Below are positions 29,946 through 40,516 of a stretch of 64,000 nucleotides of DNA, piece by piece. The notes under the pieces were generated by a model that saw nothing but the letters and a program-made list of their open reading frames with translations, was not told where the DNA came from and ran no database searches. Position 1 is the stretch's first letter. Each line of letters starts with the position of its first letter. Both the position numbers and the translations under genes were made by a program. The DNA comes from Mycolicibacterium hassiacum DSM 44199 (GTDB lineage: Bacteria; Actinomycetota; Actinomycetes; Mycobacteriales; Mycobacteriaceae): NCBI RefSeq assembly GCF_900603025.1, contig NZ_LR026975.1, positions 4,650,001-4,714,000 on the forward strand. Direction: 5' to 3'.

Positions 29946-31141
29946 GTGAGAAGCACATCATTTCCCTTGCGCGCCTTAGCGGTATCGGTAGCAGTCTGCG
30001 CGGTGCTGTTCACTACAAGCGTCGATGCGCTCGCGGACAGCACTTCGCACGACAGGTCCAACAGCAAACACAACAGCGCCCAATACAGCAGCCATGGCAA
30101 AGTCAAAGGCGGCGGCAAGGGAGGCGAGCACGGGACCAAGCACGGATCAGGTAAGGGCTCCTGGTACGGCGGGAAACACCCTGGCGGGACCACGGGATCC
30201 GGCCACGGCTCGGGTGGCGGCCCGGGCGGTGGTGGGCACCCCGGCGGTCCCAAGCCCGGTAAGGGCGGTCACCCCAAACCCGGGCACCCGGGCGCCGGCG
30301 GGCCGGGCCATCCCGGTGGTCCTGGCGGGCCCGGTGGTCCTGGTAACCCCGGTGGCCCGGGTGGGCCTGCTAACCCTGGTGGCCCGGGTGGGCCTGCTAA
30401 CCCTGGTGGCCCGGGTGGGCCTGCTAACCCTGGCTCCCCGGGTGGTCCTGGTGATCCCGGTGCCCCTGGCGATCCTGGTGTCCCTGGTGATCCTGGCGCC
30501 CGGGTGGTCCTGGTGATCCTGGCTCCCCGGGTGGTCCTGGTGATCCTGGTGTCCCTGGCGATCCTGGTGCCCCGGGTGGTCCCGGTGATCCCGGTGCCCC
30601 TGGTGACCCTGGTGCCCCGGGTGGTCCCGGTGATCCCGGTGCCCCTGGCGATCCTGGCGTCCCGGGTGGTCCCGGTGATCCCGGCGACCCCGGCGATCCG
30701 GCTGACCCCGGCGCCCCCGCTGCTCCGGCGTTGTCGCGAATGGTCGAACCGGTCCTCGACGCGGTGATGGGCCTGCTGAACGGCATCACCATCGGTGGGG
30801 GAGGCGGCGGCTGGTTCGCCCCCGATGTCCAGGTGCCCGCATGGGGCGGCTGGGGCGACATCGAGCCGATCCGCGGCACCTTGACCGCCGGCGGCCCCGC
30901 CGACGTGGTGCCGACGCCGCTCAACCTGCTCTCCGCTTCCGGACCGTCCGCCGATCCGTCGGCGGCGGGTCACGGTCTGAACGCGCCCGGCAGCTACGAC
31001 TTCGGCCTGAGCTTCGACACCGGCCGCATCGAGCAGCACACCCCCAACTGGGTGTGGTTGGTGTCCCTGCTCGCCGGACTCGGCGGCGGATGGGGCATTC
31101 TCGTCGCCACCAGACGTCGTGCGTCGACGAACAACGCGTGA
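29946..31141 (+). pseudogene. Collagen-like surface protein, interrupted by a -1 frameshift
   Basis: GTG 29946 opens a signal peptide ([23 protein letters not shown]). A Lys/Gly/His-rich segment and Gly-X-Y repeats ([18 protein letters not shown]) follow. At the C-run 30499-30501 the repeat frame is lost: one more C restores uninterrupted Gly-Pro repeats. These continue into a C-terminal domain ([20 protein letters not shown]) with a hydrophobic segment ([18 protein letters not shown]) and a basic tail ([10 protein letters not shown]). This end looks like a cell-wall sorting or membrane-anchor signal, though no LPXTG is present. As it stands the product would stop at 30767. A sequencing error in the repeats is possible; so is phase variation. 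The 3' end overlaps the sortase-like gene by 23 bp. Confidence 0.75.
30284..30723 (+). repeat. Gly-Pro collagen-like coding repeats
   Basis: Imperfect 9- and 18-nt units such as GGTGATCCTGGTGCCCCG and GGTGGCCCGGGTGGGCCT, repeated in tandem. They encode Gly-X-Y triplets with Pro, Asp, Ala and Asn. They are coding repeats rather than a CRISPR array: there are no unique spacers. Confidence 0.85.
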
Positions 31142-31736
31142 CGTCGGAGTCGTCGGCGCGGTTCTGCTGGCGGGGCTGCTGGCCCCGCCGGCAGACATGC
31201 ACAGCCAGGTGTCGGCACCGCACGCCGACGCTCTGCCGACGCCGGCGGTGGGCGGCATCGCCGCGGTCGCACCCGCCGCACCGACCGCGTTGCAGATACC
31301 GTCCCTGCCGCTGACCGCGCGGGTCCGCACCCTGGCGGCCGACGAATGCCCGCGGCTGGATCCGCCCACCGTCGAGGACGCCTACTGGGTCGGGTGCCGT
31401 GCCCTGCCCGGTACCCCCACCGACGGGACCGTGGTCGTCGTCGGTCCCTCGGTCGCCGGCTCCCGCGGTGTGTTCAACGACCTAACGAGAATGGTTGCCG
31501 GAGAGCAGATCTGGCTGACGACCGACGCCGGGGTGCTCGGCTACCGGGTCACCCGGCTGACCCGCTACCGCAAGGACGAGGTCCGGTGGGCGCCCGAGTT
31601 GCTGACCAGGACACCCGGCCGTCTGCTGCTGGTCACCTGCTACACCGACGAGCGCGGGCTCAGCGATCAGAACCTCATCGTCGAGGCGGACCTGTTCGCG
31701 GCTGCCCCGAAGGACGTGCCGCCCGCCGCGGCCTGA
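31119..31736 (+). CDS. Sortase-like protein with substituted active-site His
   Basis: 205 residues. An N-terminal hydrophobic segment ([17 protein letters not shown]) acts as signal or anchor. The rest has the class E/F sortase layout: [55 protein letters not shown], and the Cys motif LLLVTCYTD (Cys174) followed by [12 protein letters not shown]. Where active sortases have Gly-His after the strand, this protein has Gly-Pro (Pro110). It may therefore be inactive or use another residue. The GTG start overlaps the collagen-like gene by 23 bp, which strongly suggests a functional pair. Sortases are generally rare in mycobacteria. Confidence 0.7.
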   Translation: MRRRTTRDVGVVGAVLLAGLLAPPADMHSQVSAPHADALPTPAVGGIAAVAPAAPTALQIPSLPLTARVRTLAADECPRLDPPTVEDAYWVGCRALPGTPTDGTVVVVGPSVAGSRGVFNDLTRMVAGEQIWLTTDAGVLGYRVTRLTRYRKDEVRWAPELLTRTPGRLLLVTCYTDERGLSDQNLIVEADLFAAAPKDVPPAAA

Positions 31737-31748
31737 CGGCCCACCGAG

Positions 31749-31801
31749 TGCGCGGTTTCGTCCCCGACACGCCGCCCGGCTGTGCGGCTCCGCACATTCG
31801 C
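31749..31801. repeat. 53-bp intergenic palindromic repeat, copy 2
   Basis: Starts TGCGCGGTTTCGTCC and ends CCGCACATTCGC, the same termini and length as the element at 11110-11162. It contains the perfect palindrome TGTGCGGCTCCGCACA (31781-31796). It begins 12 bp after the sortase-like stop codon, so it may terminate that transcript. Confidence 0.5.
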
Positions 31802-31904
31802 CCACGACAGCCGACACGCGACGCCGCCCCGCGCGCATACGCTGTCGGCGGCGTGGCCTATCTTGAACCGTCTGATCGAGTGCCGGAGCATCGAGGATTG
31901 CCAG

Positions 31905-33365
31905 GTGGACGACAACAGCGGGCTGTCGGCGGCTGAGCTGCTCGAGCTCAACCGCGACCTGCAGGGATCGCGCGCCATCCGGTTGCTGGCCACCCACAAC
32001 CTCGCCCTGTACGCCACGCTGATGGAGCGCCACCTCGCCGACGGCGTGGTCAACGAGACCGAGCTGGTGGTCCGCCTGGAGCGCGACCTGGAGTCGCTGG
32101 ACCACCCCGACGGGCAGAGCGGGCTGGCGCTGATCAAGAGCTGGGCCAGCCAGGGCTGGCTGCACCGCATCGTCGACGAACGCAGCGGCCAGAACATCTG
32201 CTACCTCACCCAGGACGCCCGCCGGGCGCTGGACTTCCTGCGCGGTATGCGGCGCAACGACACCATCGCCACCGGCGGGTCGCTGCACGGCATCGCCGCC
32301 CGGCTCAAGCAGGTGGCCATCAAGGTCGGCGGCGACCCGGCGCGGATCCGCAAGAGCATCGAGGAACAGATCGCCGCGCTGCAGGACGAACTCACCGCCC
32401 TCGACGCCGGGTACCGCCCGGAGCCCGACGTCACCGACTGCTACGACGAGGCCCGCGCCATCGCGCTGCAGATGGAGCGGATCGTCACCGACATCGGCCA
32501 GTACGGCACGATGATCGAACAGGCCACCGCCGCGCTCGACGAGCCGATCGAGGACAACGCCGACTACCGCGAACGCCAGCGCCAGCTCTACGACGACTTC
32601 CAGGCCGCCTGGGAGTCGGCCGGCCGCGACTCGCACCGGGCGTTCCTGCGGATGGTCAACGACCCCGATCAGCGGGCCGAGTTCGAGGCCGACGTGGCTG
32701 CGGTCGCCTCGGCGCTGCCGGACCTGGACCCGGCGCTGCGCAAGGTGATGACGAACTTCTTCGAGCTCGTCGGCCAGCAGATCGACGAGGTGGAGCGGAT
32801 CCAGCAGCGTTGCGCGCAGCGGATCAAGCGGTTCACCGCGTTCGGCACCCTCGAGCAGAGCCGCGGCATCGCCCGCCAGCTCAACGACGCGATCGCCGCC
32901 GCCAGGGCGCTGCTGCGCACCTCGCTGACCGACTCCCGGCTCGACATCGAGGTGCCGCTGGCCCGCCACACCATCACCTCGGTCGGCGCGCTGAGCTTCA
33001 AGATCGGCGACCTGTCGGCGCCCAAGCCGGCCAAACCGGCCACCGGCGAGGTCGACCTCACCAGCTTCGCCGCCCTGACCACCCAGGTGGACGCGCCGGC
33101 GATGGCCGAACGCCTCAACGAGGCGATCGCCGCCGGGCCGGTGTCGCTGCCCGATGCGGTGGACCTCATCGGCCGCGGTGGAACCGGGGTGTACCTCGGG
33201 CACGTCATCGTGCTGTGGTCCTGGGCCACCAGACAACCCGGCGCCGATCCGCACGCCGAGTCGATCCCGGTGCGGTTCCGGTCGCTGGACGGCCGCGACC
33301 TGGCGATCGAAGTGCCGCGCCTGATGTTCACCGAACCGATCAGCCTGGCGGGAGCCGCAGCGTGA
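31905..33365 (+). CDS. jetA: Wadjet/MksF-type subunit (DUF3375), JetA-like
   Basis: 486 residues, a kleisin-like subunit of SMC-type plasmid-defence complexes (JetA = MksF). Signature blocks are [54 protein letters not shown] and a coiled-coil middle ([39 protein letters not shown]). GTG 31905 has GAGG eight bases upstream; the in-frame region before it lacks family features. The stop overlaps the next gene (GTGA). It works with JetB and JetC on DNA loops; JetD, the nuclease that cuts plasmids in complete systems, is not encoded here. Confidence 0.88.
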   Translation: MDDNSGLSAAELLELNRDLQGSRAIRLLATHNLALYATLMERHLADGVVNETELVVRLERDLESLDHPDGQSGLALIKSWASQGWLHRIVDERSGQNICYLTQDARRALDFLRGMRRNDTIATGGSLHGIAARLKQVAIKVGGDPARIRKSIEEQIAALQDELTALDAGYRPEPDVTDCYDEARAIALQMERIVTDIGQYGTMIEQATAALDEPIEDNADYRERQRQLYDDFQAAWESAGRDSHRAFLRMVNDPDQRAEFEADVAAVASALPDLDPALRKVMTNFFELVGQQIDEVERIQQRCAQRIKRFTAFGTLEQSRGIARQLNDAIAAARALLRTSLTDSRLDIEVPLARHTITSVGALSFKIGDLSAPKPAKPATGEVDLTSFAALTTQVDAPAMAERLNEAIAAGPVSLPDAVDLIGRGGTGVYLGHVIVLWSWATRQPGADPHAESIPVRFRSLDGRDLAIEVPRLMFTEPISLAGAAA

Positions 33366-34090
33366 CCACCGAACCCGACATCGACTTCAACAAGCTGCCG
33401 GAGGTCGACCAGAGCGCCCGGCCGCCGCAGCAGCGCCGCCCGCGTTTCGAAGGCGATGTGTCGGAGCTTCCCGACCGGGCCTGCTGGGCGCTGCAGCACC
33501 TGCTGACCCGCCGCTACATCAGCAACGAGTCCGACCCGGACCTGTACGCGTGGGTGATCGAGTACCGCGATCAACTGCGGGTGCGGCTCAGCGAACTCGA
33601 CCTGATCCTGCGCGTCGTCGACGGACCGTACGAGAACGGCGGCGTCGCCTTCGTCGAGCAGGCACGCTATGAATCATCAAGGGGCGCAAAGCTGCTGCGT
33701 CGCGAGCCGCTCGGCACCTACGACTCGATCCTGGCGCTGCACCTGGCCCAGATGGTGCGCGCGGCCGGTGGGCAGAAGGTGGTGATCAGCCGGGAGGAGA
33801 TGCACGCGCTGTTCGCCGGCGTGCTCAACGACACCGACCGCGACGCGGTCACCTTCGCCGCCCGTATCGACGGTGCGATCGCCCGGCTGACGTCGCTGGA
33901 GATCCTGCGCCGCAACCGCGACGACGAGGACAGCTACACCATCAGCCCGGTGATCACCGCGATCATGACCGCCTCGGTGATCACCGAGCTGCAGCAGCAG
34001 TTCGAGCAGTTGATGAAGGGCGAGACCGCAGCCGCCACCGACGACGAGGCGCCCGAGCACGAGGAGGACGTCGCCGACGATGACGACTGA
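33362..34090 (+). CDS. jetB: Wadjet/MksE-type subunit (DUF4194), JetB-like
   Basis: 242 residues with the winged-helix features of MksE/Jet[60 protein letters not shown] and [11 protein letters not shown]. The C-terminus is highly acidic ([16 protein letters not shown]). Start GTG overlaps the jetA stop, and the last 11 bp overlap the jetC start. This subunit bridges kleisin-like JetA in the complex. Confidence 0.88.
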   Translation: MTTEPDIDFNKLPEVDQSARPPQQRRPRFEGDVSELPDRACWALQHLLTRRYISNESDPDLYAWVIEYRDQLRVRLSELDLILRVVDGPYENGGVAFVEQARYESSRGAKLLRREPLGTYDSILALHLAQMVRAAGGQKVVISREEMHALFAGVLNDTDRDAVTFAARIDGAIARLTSLEILRRNRDDEDSYTISPVITAIMTASVITELQQQFEQLMKGETAAATDDEAPEHEEDVADDDD

Positions 34091-37000
34091 CCAGTTCCAC
34101 CTGGCCCGGCTGCAGGTCATCAACTGGGGGGTGTTCGACGGGTACCACTCGATCCCGTTCAGCCGCGGCGGCGCGCTCATCGCCGGCGCCTCGGGCAGCG
34201 GGAAATCCTCGCTGCTGGACGCGATCTCGCTGGGTTTCCTGCCGTTCAACCGGCGCAACTTCAACGCCTCGGGCGACCAGACCGCGGCCGGGTCGAGCGC
34301 GGGCCGGCGCACCGTCGATAAGTACGTGCGCGGCGCCTGGGGTCAGCGCACCGAGAACGGCACCAGCCGGGTGATGTACCTGCGCGGCGAGGGCACCACC
34401 TGGTCGGCGGTGGCGGTCACCTACCGCAGCGACTCCGGCCGCACCGTGACCGGTCTGGTGCTCAAATGGCTCACCGGCGAGTCGCGGTCGGACTCGTCGA
34501 GCCGGTTCGCCATCGGCGACGGCGACCGCGACATCGAGGAGGTGTGCAACCGGTGGGCGGCGCGCCGGTTCGACACCTCGGTGTTCAAGGAGGACGGCTG
34601 GCGGTTCACCACCAAGGTGGAGTCGCAGTACCTGGCCCAGCTGTACGCGACCATCGGTATCCGCGCCTCCGACGCCGCCCAGCAGCTGCTCGGCAAGGCC
34701 AAGTCGCTGAAAAGCGTCGGCGGGCTGGAGCAGTTCGTCCGGGAGTTCATGCTCGACGAGCCGGAGAGCCTGGTCCGGCTGCCGGAGGCGCTCAAGCAGA
34801 TCGACCCGCTGGTGGAGGCCCGCGAGTTGCTCGCCGTCGCGCAGCGCAAGCGCAAGATCCTCGGCGACATCGAGAAGATCCAGCAGCGCTACGCCTCCGA
34901 GTCGAGCGACCTGGGCATCATCGACCTGGTCGACATGCCGACGGTGCGCGCCTACACCGACCATGTGCGGCTGGCGCAGTGCCCCGAGCAGATCGCCCAG
35001 CTCGACTCGACCATCGAACAGCTCGACAACGAATACCAGGAGATCACCCGTCAGCTGAATCTGGCCAAGGCCGAGGCGGATTCGCTCAACGCGCAGATCA
35101 GCGGATCGGCGGCCGACCTCGCTCCGCTGCAGTCGCAGCTGACCGCCGCCGAGGCCGAGGCCGAGCAGGTGTCGCGCCGGCGCGCCGCCTACGAGGACCT
35201 GCTGAACGCCCACGGCATCGAGGTTCCCGAGACCGCCGAGGAGTTCTGGAACCTGCGGGAGGAACTGCTCGCCGAGGCCACCGAACTGCTCGCCCGCGCG
35301 GAACGGCAGCGCGAGGCGTCCACCGACGCCGAGTACGCGCAGAAGGCCGCCCGCATCGCCCGCGACGAGGCCGCCAAGGAACTGCGGCGCGTCGAGGCGG
35401 TCGGATCGGCGCTGCCGGAGTTCGCGCTGGCCATGCGCGAACAGATCTGCGCCGCCGTCGGGATCGATCCGTCGCAGCTGCCCTACGTCGCCGAACTGCT
35501 GGACCTGCGGCGCGATCAGACCCGCTGGCGGGTGGCGGTGGAGAAGGTGCTGCGCGGGGCGGGTCTGCGGCTGCTGGTGCCCGACGAGTACTGGGGCCCG
35601 GTGCTGCGGTTCGTAAACGAGACCAACATGCGGGGCCGGTTGGCGCTGCACCACGTTCGGACCAAGTTGTACGGCGCGGAACCGGCCGAGCTGGATCCGA
35701 AGACGTTGGCGGGCAAGCTGTTCGTGGTCAACCCCGACCATCCGTGCGCGGCCGAGGCGGTCGATGTGGTGGCCCACGCCGGCGACCACATCTGCGTCGA
35801 CACCCCCGACGTGTTCGGCCGGTTCCGCCGGGCGGTCACCGACACCGGCCTGTACAAGGACTCCGACCGGCTGGCGATCAAGGACGACCGCCGCCCGGTG
35901 CGGCCATCGGAGTACCTGTACCAGGGCGATATCTCGGCCAAGATCAACGCGCTCACCATGGAGCTGGCCGCCGCCGAGGAGAACTATCAGGCCGCCCGCC
36001 GCAAGGCCGACGAGATCGCCGCGCAACGTCAGCAGTGGCGGGACCGGGCCGCGGCGTGCAAGGCCATCTGCGAACAATTCCCGCAGTGGAGCCAGATCGA
36101 CACCGAGACCGCCGACGGGCACGCCGACCGGCTGCGGGAGCAGTACGAGCTGCTGCTGGCCGACAACCCGGACGTCGAGGCGCTGACGGCGCGCGCCGAG
36201 GACTGCTGGGCCCAGATCCAGAAGCTGATGACCCGCCGCGGCGCGGTCGAGACCCGCCGCGACGAACTCGATCAGCGCCGCACCCGGCTGCTCGAACTGC
36301 AGGAGCGGCTCGCCCCGCCGTTCGTGTCCGAGCCGCTGACCGAGCTGCTGAACCGCTACGCCGCGCAGCTGCCGGTCACCCTGGAGCTGCTCGACCCGGA
36401 GCCGTACCGCGAGGCGCTGTTCGCTGCAATCAAACGGGAACGCGAACAGCTGCGGGAGAGCCGGCGCCGCTCCTACGACGAGCTGGCCCGCATCCTCAAC
36501 ACCTTCGACACCACGTTCCCGGACGCCATCCCCAACGACTCGGACGACTTCGACGAGCGGGTGCACGACTACGTCGCGTTGTGCCGCCACATCGACGAGC
36601 GCGAGCTGCCCGCCGCCTACGAACGGATGATGCGGCTGGTGACCGAACAGGCGCCGGACGCGATCCTGACCCTGCACCGGGTGGCCGAACAGGAGTCCCG
36701 CCGCATCGTCGATCAGATCGAGCGGGTCAACACCGGTCTGAGCGCGGTGGAGTTCAACCGCGGCACCCGGTTGACGCTGCGGGCCACCCCGCGGCAGCTG
36801 ACCGCGGTGACCGAGCTGACCGAGATCGTCCGCGCGATCTCCCGGCGCGTCGCCGAGGTCGGGCTGGGCGACAAGCAGGCGATCATGGACCAGTACGCCG
36901 ACATCCTGCGGCTGCGCAACCGGCTGGCGTCCGCCAACCCGGAGGACCGGGCCTGGACCCGCGACGCGCTCGACGTGCGCAACCGGTTCACCTTCGACTG

Positions 37001-37442
37001 CGCGGAGTGGGATGTGGCCACCGGCGAGCTGATCCGCACCCACTCCAACGCCGGCGACAACTCCGGCGGCGAGCAGGAGAAGCTGATGGCGTTCTGTCTG
37101 GCCGGCGCGCTGAGCTTCAACCTGGCCGACCCGGACAGCGACGACAACCGCCCGGTGTTCGCGCAGCTGATGCTCGACGAGGCGTTCTCCAAGTCCGACC
37201 CGCAGTTCGCCCAGCAGGCGCTGGAGGCGTTCCGCCGCTTCGGTTTCCAGCTGGTGATCGTCGCGACGGTGCAGAACGCGACGACGATCCAGCCCTATGT
37301 GGACAGCGTGGTGATGGTGTCGAAGACCGAGCCGTCCGGCCGCAATGCCCGCCCGGTGGCGTCGGTGACCACGCGCACCATTGCCGAGTTCTCCGCCCTG
37401 CGCCGGCAGATGACCTCCGAGCCCGCCGCCGCCGCGGTGTGA
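34080..37442 (+). CDS. jetC: SMC-like ATPase of a Wadjet/MksBEF system, JetC-like
   Basis: 1120 residues. Walker A is GASGSGKS (36-43) after [14 protein letters not shown], the head opening of MksB/JetC. Long coiled coils (about 240-440 and 610-960) flank a hinge with [20 protein letters not shown]. The C-terminal head has the signature [12 protein letters not shown] (from about 993) and Walker [13 protein letters not shown]. It is the DNA-loop-extruding motor of the complex. The next gene downstream encodes an FAD enzyme, so jetD/mksG is absent from the operon. The complex may act as a chromosome or plasmid condensin alone or use a nuclease encoded elsewhere. Confidence 0.92.
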   Translation: MTTDQFHLARLQVINWGVFDGYHSIPFSRGGALIAGASGSGKSSLLDAISLGFLPFNRRNFNASGDQTAAGSSAGRRTVDKYVRGAWGQRTENGTSRVMYLRGEGTTWSAVAVTYRSDSGRTVTGLVLKWLTGESRSDSSSRFAIGDGDRDIEEVCNRWAARRFDTSVFKEDGWRFTTKVESQYLAQLYATIGIRASDAAQQLLGKAKSLKSVGGLEQFVREFMLDEPESLVRLPEALKQIDPLVEARELLAVAQRKRKILGDIEKIQQRYASESSDLGIIDLVDMPTVRAYTDHVRLAQCPEQIAQLDSTIEQLDNEYQEITRQLNLAKAEADSLNAQISGSAADLAPLQSQLTAAEAEAEQVSRRRAAYEDLLNAHGIEVPETAEEFWNLREELLAEATELLARAERQREASTDAEYAQKAARIARDEAAKELRRVEAVGSALPEFALAMREQICAAVGIDPSQLPYVAELLDLRRDQTRWRVAVEKVLRGAGLRLLVPDEYWGPVLRFVNETNMRGRLALHHVRTKLYGAEPAELDPKTLAGKLFVVNPDHPCAAEAVDVVAHAGDHICVDTPDVFGRFRRAVTDTGLYKDSDRLAIKDDRRPVRPSEYLYQGDISAKINALTMELAAAEENYQAARRKADEIAAQRQQWRDRAAACKAICEQFPQWSQIDTETADGHADRLREQYELLLADNPDVEALTARAEDCWAQIQKLMTRRGAVETRRDELDQRRTRLLELQERLAPPFVSEPLTELLNRYAAQLPVTLELLDPEPYREALFAAIKREREQLRESRRRSYDELARILNTFDTTFPDAIPNDSDDFDERVHDYVALCRHIDERELPAAYERMMRLVTEQAPDAILTLHRVAEQESRRIVDQIERVNTGLSAVEFNRGTRLTLRATPRQLTAVTELTEIVRAISRRVAEVGLGDKQAIMDQYADILRLRNRLASANPEDRAWTRDALDVRNRFTFDCAEWDVATGELIRTHSNAGDNSGGEQEKLMAFCLAGALSFNLADPDSDDNRPVFAQLMLDEAFSKSDPQFAQQALEAFRRFGFQLVIVATVQNATTIQPYVDSVVMVSKTEPSGRNARPVASVTTRTIAEFSALRRQMTSEPAAAAV

Positions 37443-37471
37443 CCGGGCCGAAGAGCTGCCAGAATCGGGCG

Positions 37472-38866
37472 GTGCCCCGGATTTCAGCAGCGGCGCGGAC
37501 CCCGGTCAACGGGCGCGTCTCGCACTGGTTCACCGAGCTGCCCGCGCCCCGGGCTCCGCTGCCCGGCGACCGGGACGCCGACGTGTGCATCATCGGTGCC
37601 GGCTACACCGGACTCTGGACGGCCTACTACCTCAAACAGGCCGACCCGTCGCTGCGCATCGCCGTGCTGGAGGCGCGGTTCGCCGGATACGGCGCCTCCG
37701 GGCGCAACGGCGGCTGGTTGTCGGGGCTGGCCCCCGGCGACCGTAACCGGCTGGCGCGGCGGTACGGCCGCGAGTCGGTGCTGGCCTGGCAGCGGGCCCT
37801 CAACGAGGCGGTCGACGAGGTCATCGCGGTCGCCGACCGGGAAGGCATCGACTGCGGCGCGGTCAAGGGCGGCACCCTGCAGATTGCCCGCACCCGGGCG
37901 CAGGCCGCGCGACTGGCCGCCGAAGTCGCCGAGGAACGCGCCTGGCAGGTCGAAGGCATCACCGAGCTCAGCAAAGACGAAGTGCGGCAACGGATCGCGA
38001 TCGACGGTGTGCTGGCCGGCTACCACACCCCGCACTGTGCGCGGATCCAGCCGGCCCGGCTGGTACGCGGACTGGCCGACGCGGTCGAACGGCTCGGTGT
38101 CGACATCCACGAGGACACCCCGGCCGTCGAGATCGGCCCGGGCCGGGTGCGCACCCCGGCCGGCACCGTGCGCGCCCCGGTGGTGCTGCGCGCCACCGAA
38201 GGCTTCACCGCGCGGCTGCCCGGGCTGCGGCGCCGTTGGCTGCCGATGAACAGTTCGATGATCGTGACCGAGCCGATCGGCCCCCGGTTGTGGGCCTCGA
38301 TCGGCTGGCAGGGCCGCGAGACGCTGGGCGACACCGCCCACGGCTTCTTCTACGCCCAGCGCACCGTCGACGACCGGATCGCCATCGGCGGCCGCAGCGT
38401 GCCGTACCGGTTCGGCTCCCGCGTCGACCGGGACGGCGCGGTTCCCGAGCGCACCATCGCCCGGCTGACCGCGGTGCTGCGCACGATCCTGCCGCAGACC
38501 CGCGATGTGGCGATCGCGCACGCCTGGTGCGGGGTGCTCGCCGTCCCCCGGGACTGGCAGGCCACGGTGTCGTTTCATCCCGCCACCGGGCTGGGCGAGG
38601 CCGGCGGCTACGTCGGCCACGGCGTCACCGCCGCCAACCTGGCCGGGCGCACGCTGGCCGACCTGGTGCTCGGCCGGCGCACCCCGCTGACCGGGCTGCG
38701 CTGGGTCGGGCACCGGTCGCGCGACTGGGAGCCCGAACCGCTGCGCTGGCTCGGGGTGCGCGGGCTGTATCTGGCGTACCGCGCCGCCGACCGGCACGAG
38801 GCAACGGGACGGGCCGCGACCTCGCCGATCGCCCGGCTGGCCGACCGGATCACCGGCAAGCCGTGA
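37472..38866 (+). CDS. FAD-dependent oxidoreductase (DAO family)
   Basis: 464 residues. The FAD-binding Rossmann motif is VCIIGAGYTGLWTAYYL and the second DAO-family block GYGASGRNGGWLSG. The arrangement resembles gamma-glutamylputrescine oxidases and other amine oxidoreductases. C-terminal GYVGHGVTAANLAGRTLADL completes the FAD site. GTG 37472 is chosen; a GTG at 37439 overlapping the jetC stop (GTGA) is a possible alternative. Its closeness to jetC probably reflects read-through rather than shared function. Substrate unknown. Confidence 0.85.
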   Translation: MPRISAAARTPVNGRVSHWFTELPAPRAPLPGDRDADVCIIGAGYTGLWTAYYLKQADPSLRIAVLEARFAGYGASGRNGGWLSGLAPGDRNRLARRYGRESVLAWQRALNEAVDEVIAVADREGIDCGAVKGGTLQIARTRAQAARLAAEVAEERAWQVEGITELSKDEVRQRIAIDGVLAGYHTPHCARIQPARLVRGLADAVERLGVDIHEDTPAVEIGPGRVRTPAGTVRAPVVLRATEGFTARLPGLRRRWLPMNSSMIVTEPIGPRLWASIGWQGRETLGDTAHGFFYAQRTVDDRIAIGGRSVPYRFGSRVDRDGAVPERTIARLTAVLRTILPQTRDVAIAHAWCGVLAVPRDWQATVSFHPATGLGEAGGYVGHGVTAANLAGRTLADLVLGRRTPLTGLRWVGHRSRDWEPEPLRWLGVRGLYLAYRAADRHEATGRAATSPIARLADRITGKP

Positions 38867-38896
38867 AACGTCGGGCCGTCGGCATACCCTGATCCG

Positions 38897-39808
38897 GTGC
38901 ACCGCACGGTCAGCGTCGTCTTCGCCGGACCGGTCAGCCCGGGGCTGACGCTGGCACCGCTGCGCCGTGGCCGCGGCGATCCCTGTTTCCACGTCGCCCC
39001 CGACGGCGCGATCTGGCGGACCAGCCTGATGCGCACCGGGCCGGTGACCGCGCGGATCACCAAGTGCGCCCCCAACGTCGTCGACTGCGAGGCGTGGGGC
39101 GCCGGGGCGGCCGAGTTCGTCGACGCGGCGCCGGCGCTGCTCGGCTACGACGACGACGATTCCGGATTCCGTCCCACCGAGCCGACCATCGCCGCGGCGC
39201 GCCGCCGGGTCCCGCACCTGCGGCTGGGGCGTACCGGGCGGGTGCTCGAGGCGCTGATCCCGGCGATCCTGGAACAACGGGTGGCCGGTAAGGACGCGCG
39301 GCGGGCCTGGCGGAACCTGGTGACCGAGTTCGGCGCGCCCGCCCCGGGGCCCGCCCCCGCCCACCTGCGGGTGCCGCCCGCGCCCGAGGTGTGGCGGCGC
39401 ATCCCGTCCTGGCGGTACCACCGCGCCAACGTCGACCCCGGCCGCGCCCGCACCATCGTCGCCTGCGCCCAGCGCGCGGACGCCCTCGAGCGGCTCGCGA
39501 CCCGGCCCGCCGACCGGGCTGCCGCGGCGCTGATGTCGCTGCCCGGGGTGGGGCAGTGGACCGCCGCCGAGGCCGTCCAGCGGGTGTTCGGCGACCCCGA
39601 CACCCTCTCGGTAGGGGACTACCACCTGGCCCGGATGGTCGGTTGGAGCCTGCTCGGCCGGCCGATCGACGACGCGGCGATGGTGGAACTGCTCGCTCCG
39701 CTGCGCCCGCATCGGCACCGCGCCGTGCGGCTGTTGGAGGCCAGCGGGCTGGCGATCAATCCCCGCTTCGGTCCGCGTCAACCCATCCCGGTGCTGCGGT
39801 CCCTGTGA
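38897..39808 (+). CDS. DNA-3-methyladenine glycosylase, AlkA-like (HhH-GPD)
   Basis: 303 residues. Removes alkylated bases in base-excision repair. The helix-hairpin-helix is LMSLPGVGQWTAAEAV and the catalytic Asp241 lies in LSVGDYHL. LEALIPAILEQRV is the usual substrate-pocket helix. The N-terminal about 90 residues match the AlkA-type accessory domain. GTG start 30 bp after the preceding gene, so the two may be co-transcribed. Confidence 0.9.
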   Translation: MHRTVSVVFAGPVSPGLTLAPLRRGRGDPCFHVAPDGAIWRTSLMRTGPVTARITKCAPNVVDCEAWGAGAAEFVDAAPALLGYDDDDSGFRPTEPTIAAARRRVPHLRLGRTGRVLEALIPAILEQRVAGKDARRAWRNLVTEFGAPAPGPAPAHLRVPPAPEVWRRIPSWRYHRANVDPGRARTIVACAQRADALERLATRPADRAAAALMSLPGVGQWTAAEAVQRVFGDPDTLSVGDYHLARMVGWSLLGRPIDDAAMVELLAPLRPHRHRAVRLLEASGLAINPRFGPRQPIPVLRSL

Positions 39809-39930
39809 CAGGGCGCCGGCGGTTTCGGCCGCCGGAAGCGGGGTATGCGTGGCTGCGACGCACCGGAAAGAACCATGCCCGCAACCATGGGCCCTACCGG
39901 CCCCAGCGCGCGAAGAAGAAGGAGCACCCC

Positions 39931-40503
39931 ATGAGCAAGTCCACCGCCGCGAAGTCCGACACCAAGGCGCACTACACCGTGCCCGGGATGACCGACAAAG
40001 AAGCCGACCAGGTGATCGAGCTGTTGCAGAAGCAGCTGTCCACCTACAACGACCTGCACCTGACTCTCAAGCACGTGCACTGGAATGTGGTGGGCCCCAA
40101 CTTCATCGGTGTCCACGAGATGATCGACCCGCAGGTGGCGCTGGTCCGCGGCTACGCCGACGAGGTCGCCGAGCGGATCGCCACGCTGGGTGGGTCACCC
40201 AAGGGCACGCCGGGCGCCATCATCGCCGACCGCAGTTGGGACGACTACTCGATCGGCCGCGACACCGTGGCCGCGCACCTGTCGGCGGTCGACCTGGTCT
40301 ACAACGGTGTCATCGAGGACACTCGTAAGTGCATCGAGGAGACCGAGGAACTCGACCCGGTCACCAACGACATGCTCATCGGTCACACCGCCGAGCTGGA
40401 GAAGTTCCAGTGGTTCGTGCGCGCCCATCTGGAGAACGCCGGCGGGGCGCTCAAGCATGCGGGCGCGAGCACCGAGAAGGAAGCGGCCGGCAAGGCGCGC
40501 TGA
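39931..40503 (+). CDS. dps: Dps-family DNA-binding ferritin-like protein
   Basis: 190 residues. Forms dodecamers that bind DNA and oxidise iron in starved cells. Ferroxidase ligands are His50 and His62 with Asp66 (LKHVHWNVVG, VHEMIDPQ) and the DEVAERI stretch. A Lys/Ala-rich C-terminal tail (KHAGASTEKEAAGKAR) is the DNA-binding tail known from mycobacterial Dps1. The ribosome site GAAGAAGGAG precedes ATG 39931. It is followed at once by a perfect terminator hairpin and a convergent ClC gene. Confidence 0.95.
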   Translation: MSKSTAAKSDTKAHYTVPGMTDKEADQVIELLQKQLSTYNDLHLTLKHVHWNVVGPNFIGVHEMIDPQVALVRGYADEVAERIATLGGSPKGTPGAIIADRSWDDYSIGRDTVAAHLSAVDLVYNGVIEDTRKCIEETEELDPVTNDMLIGHTAELEKFQWFVRAHLENAGGALKHAGASTEKEAAGKAR

Positions 40504-40516
40504 CCGCGACCGATGG

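Noticed and set aside
29719..29949. 76-codon open frame before the collagen-like gene
   Set aside because: No ribosome site or family features, and it covers two perfect palindromes that look regulatory.
30480..30520. Programmed -1 ribosomal frameshift in the collagen-like gene
   Set aside because: No X XXY YYZ slippery heptamer in the reading frame; a 1-nt loss is simpler.
30284..30723. CRISPR array
   Set aside because: Repeats are contiguous coding Gly-X-Y units without unique spacers.
33981..37043. 1020-codon minus-strand open frame opposite jetC
   Set aside because: Shadow frame with no domain motifs; jetC is clearly the gene.
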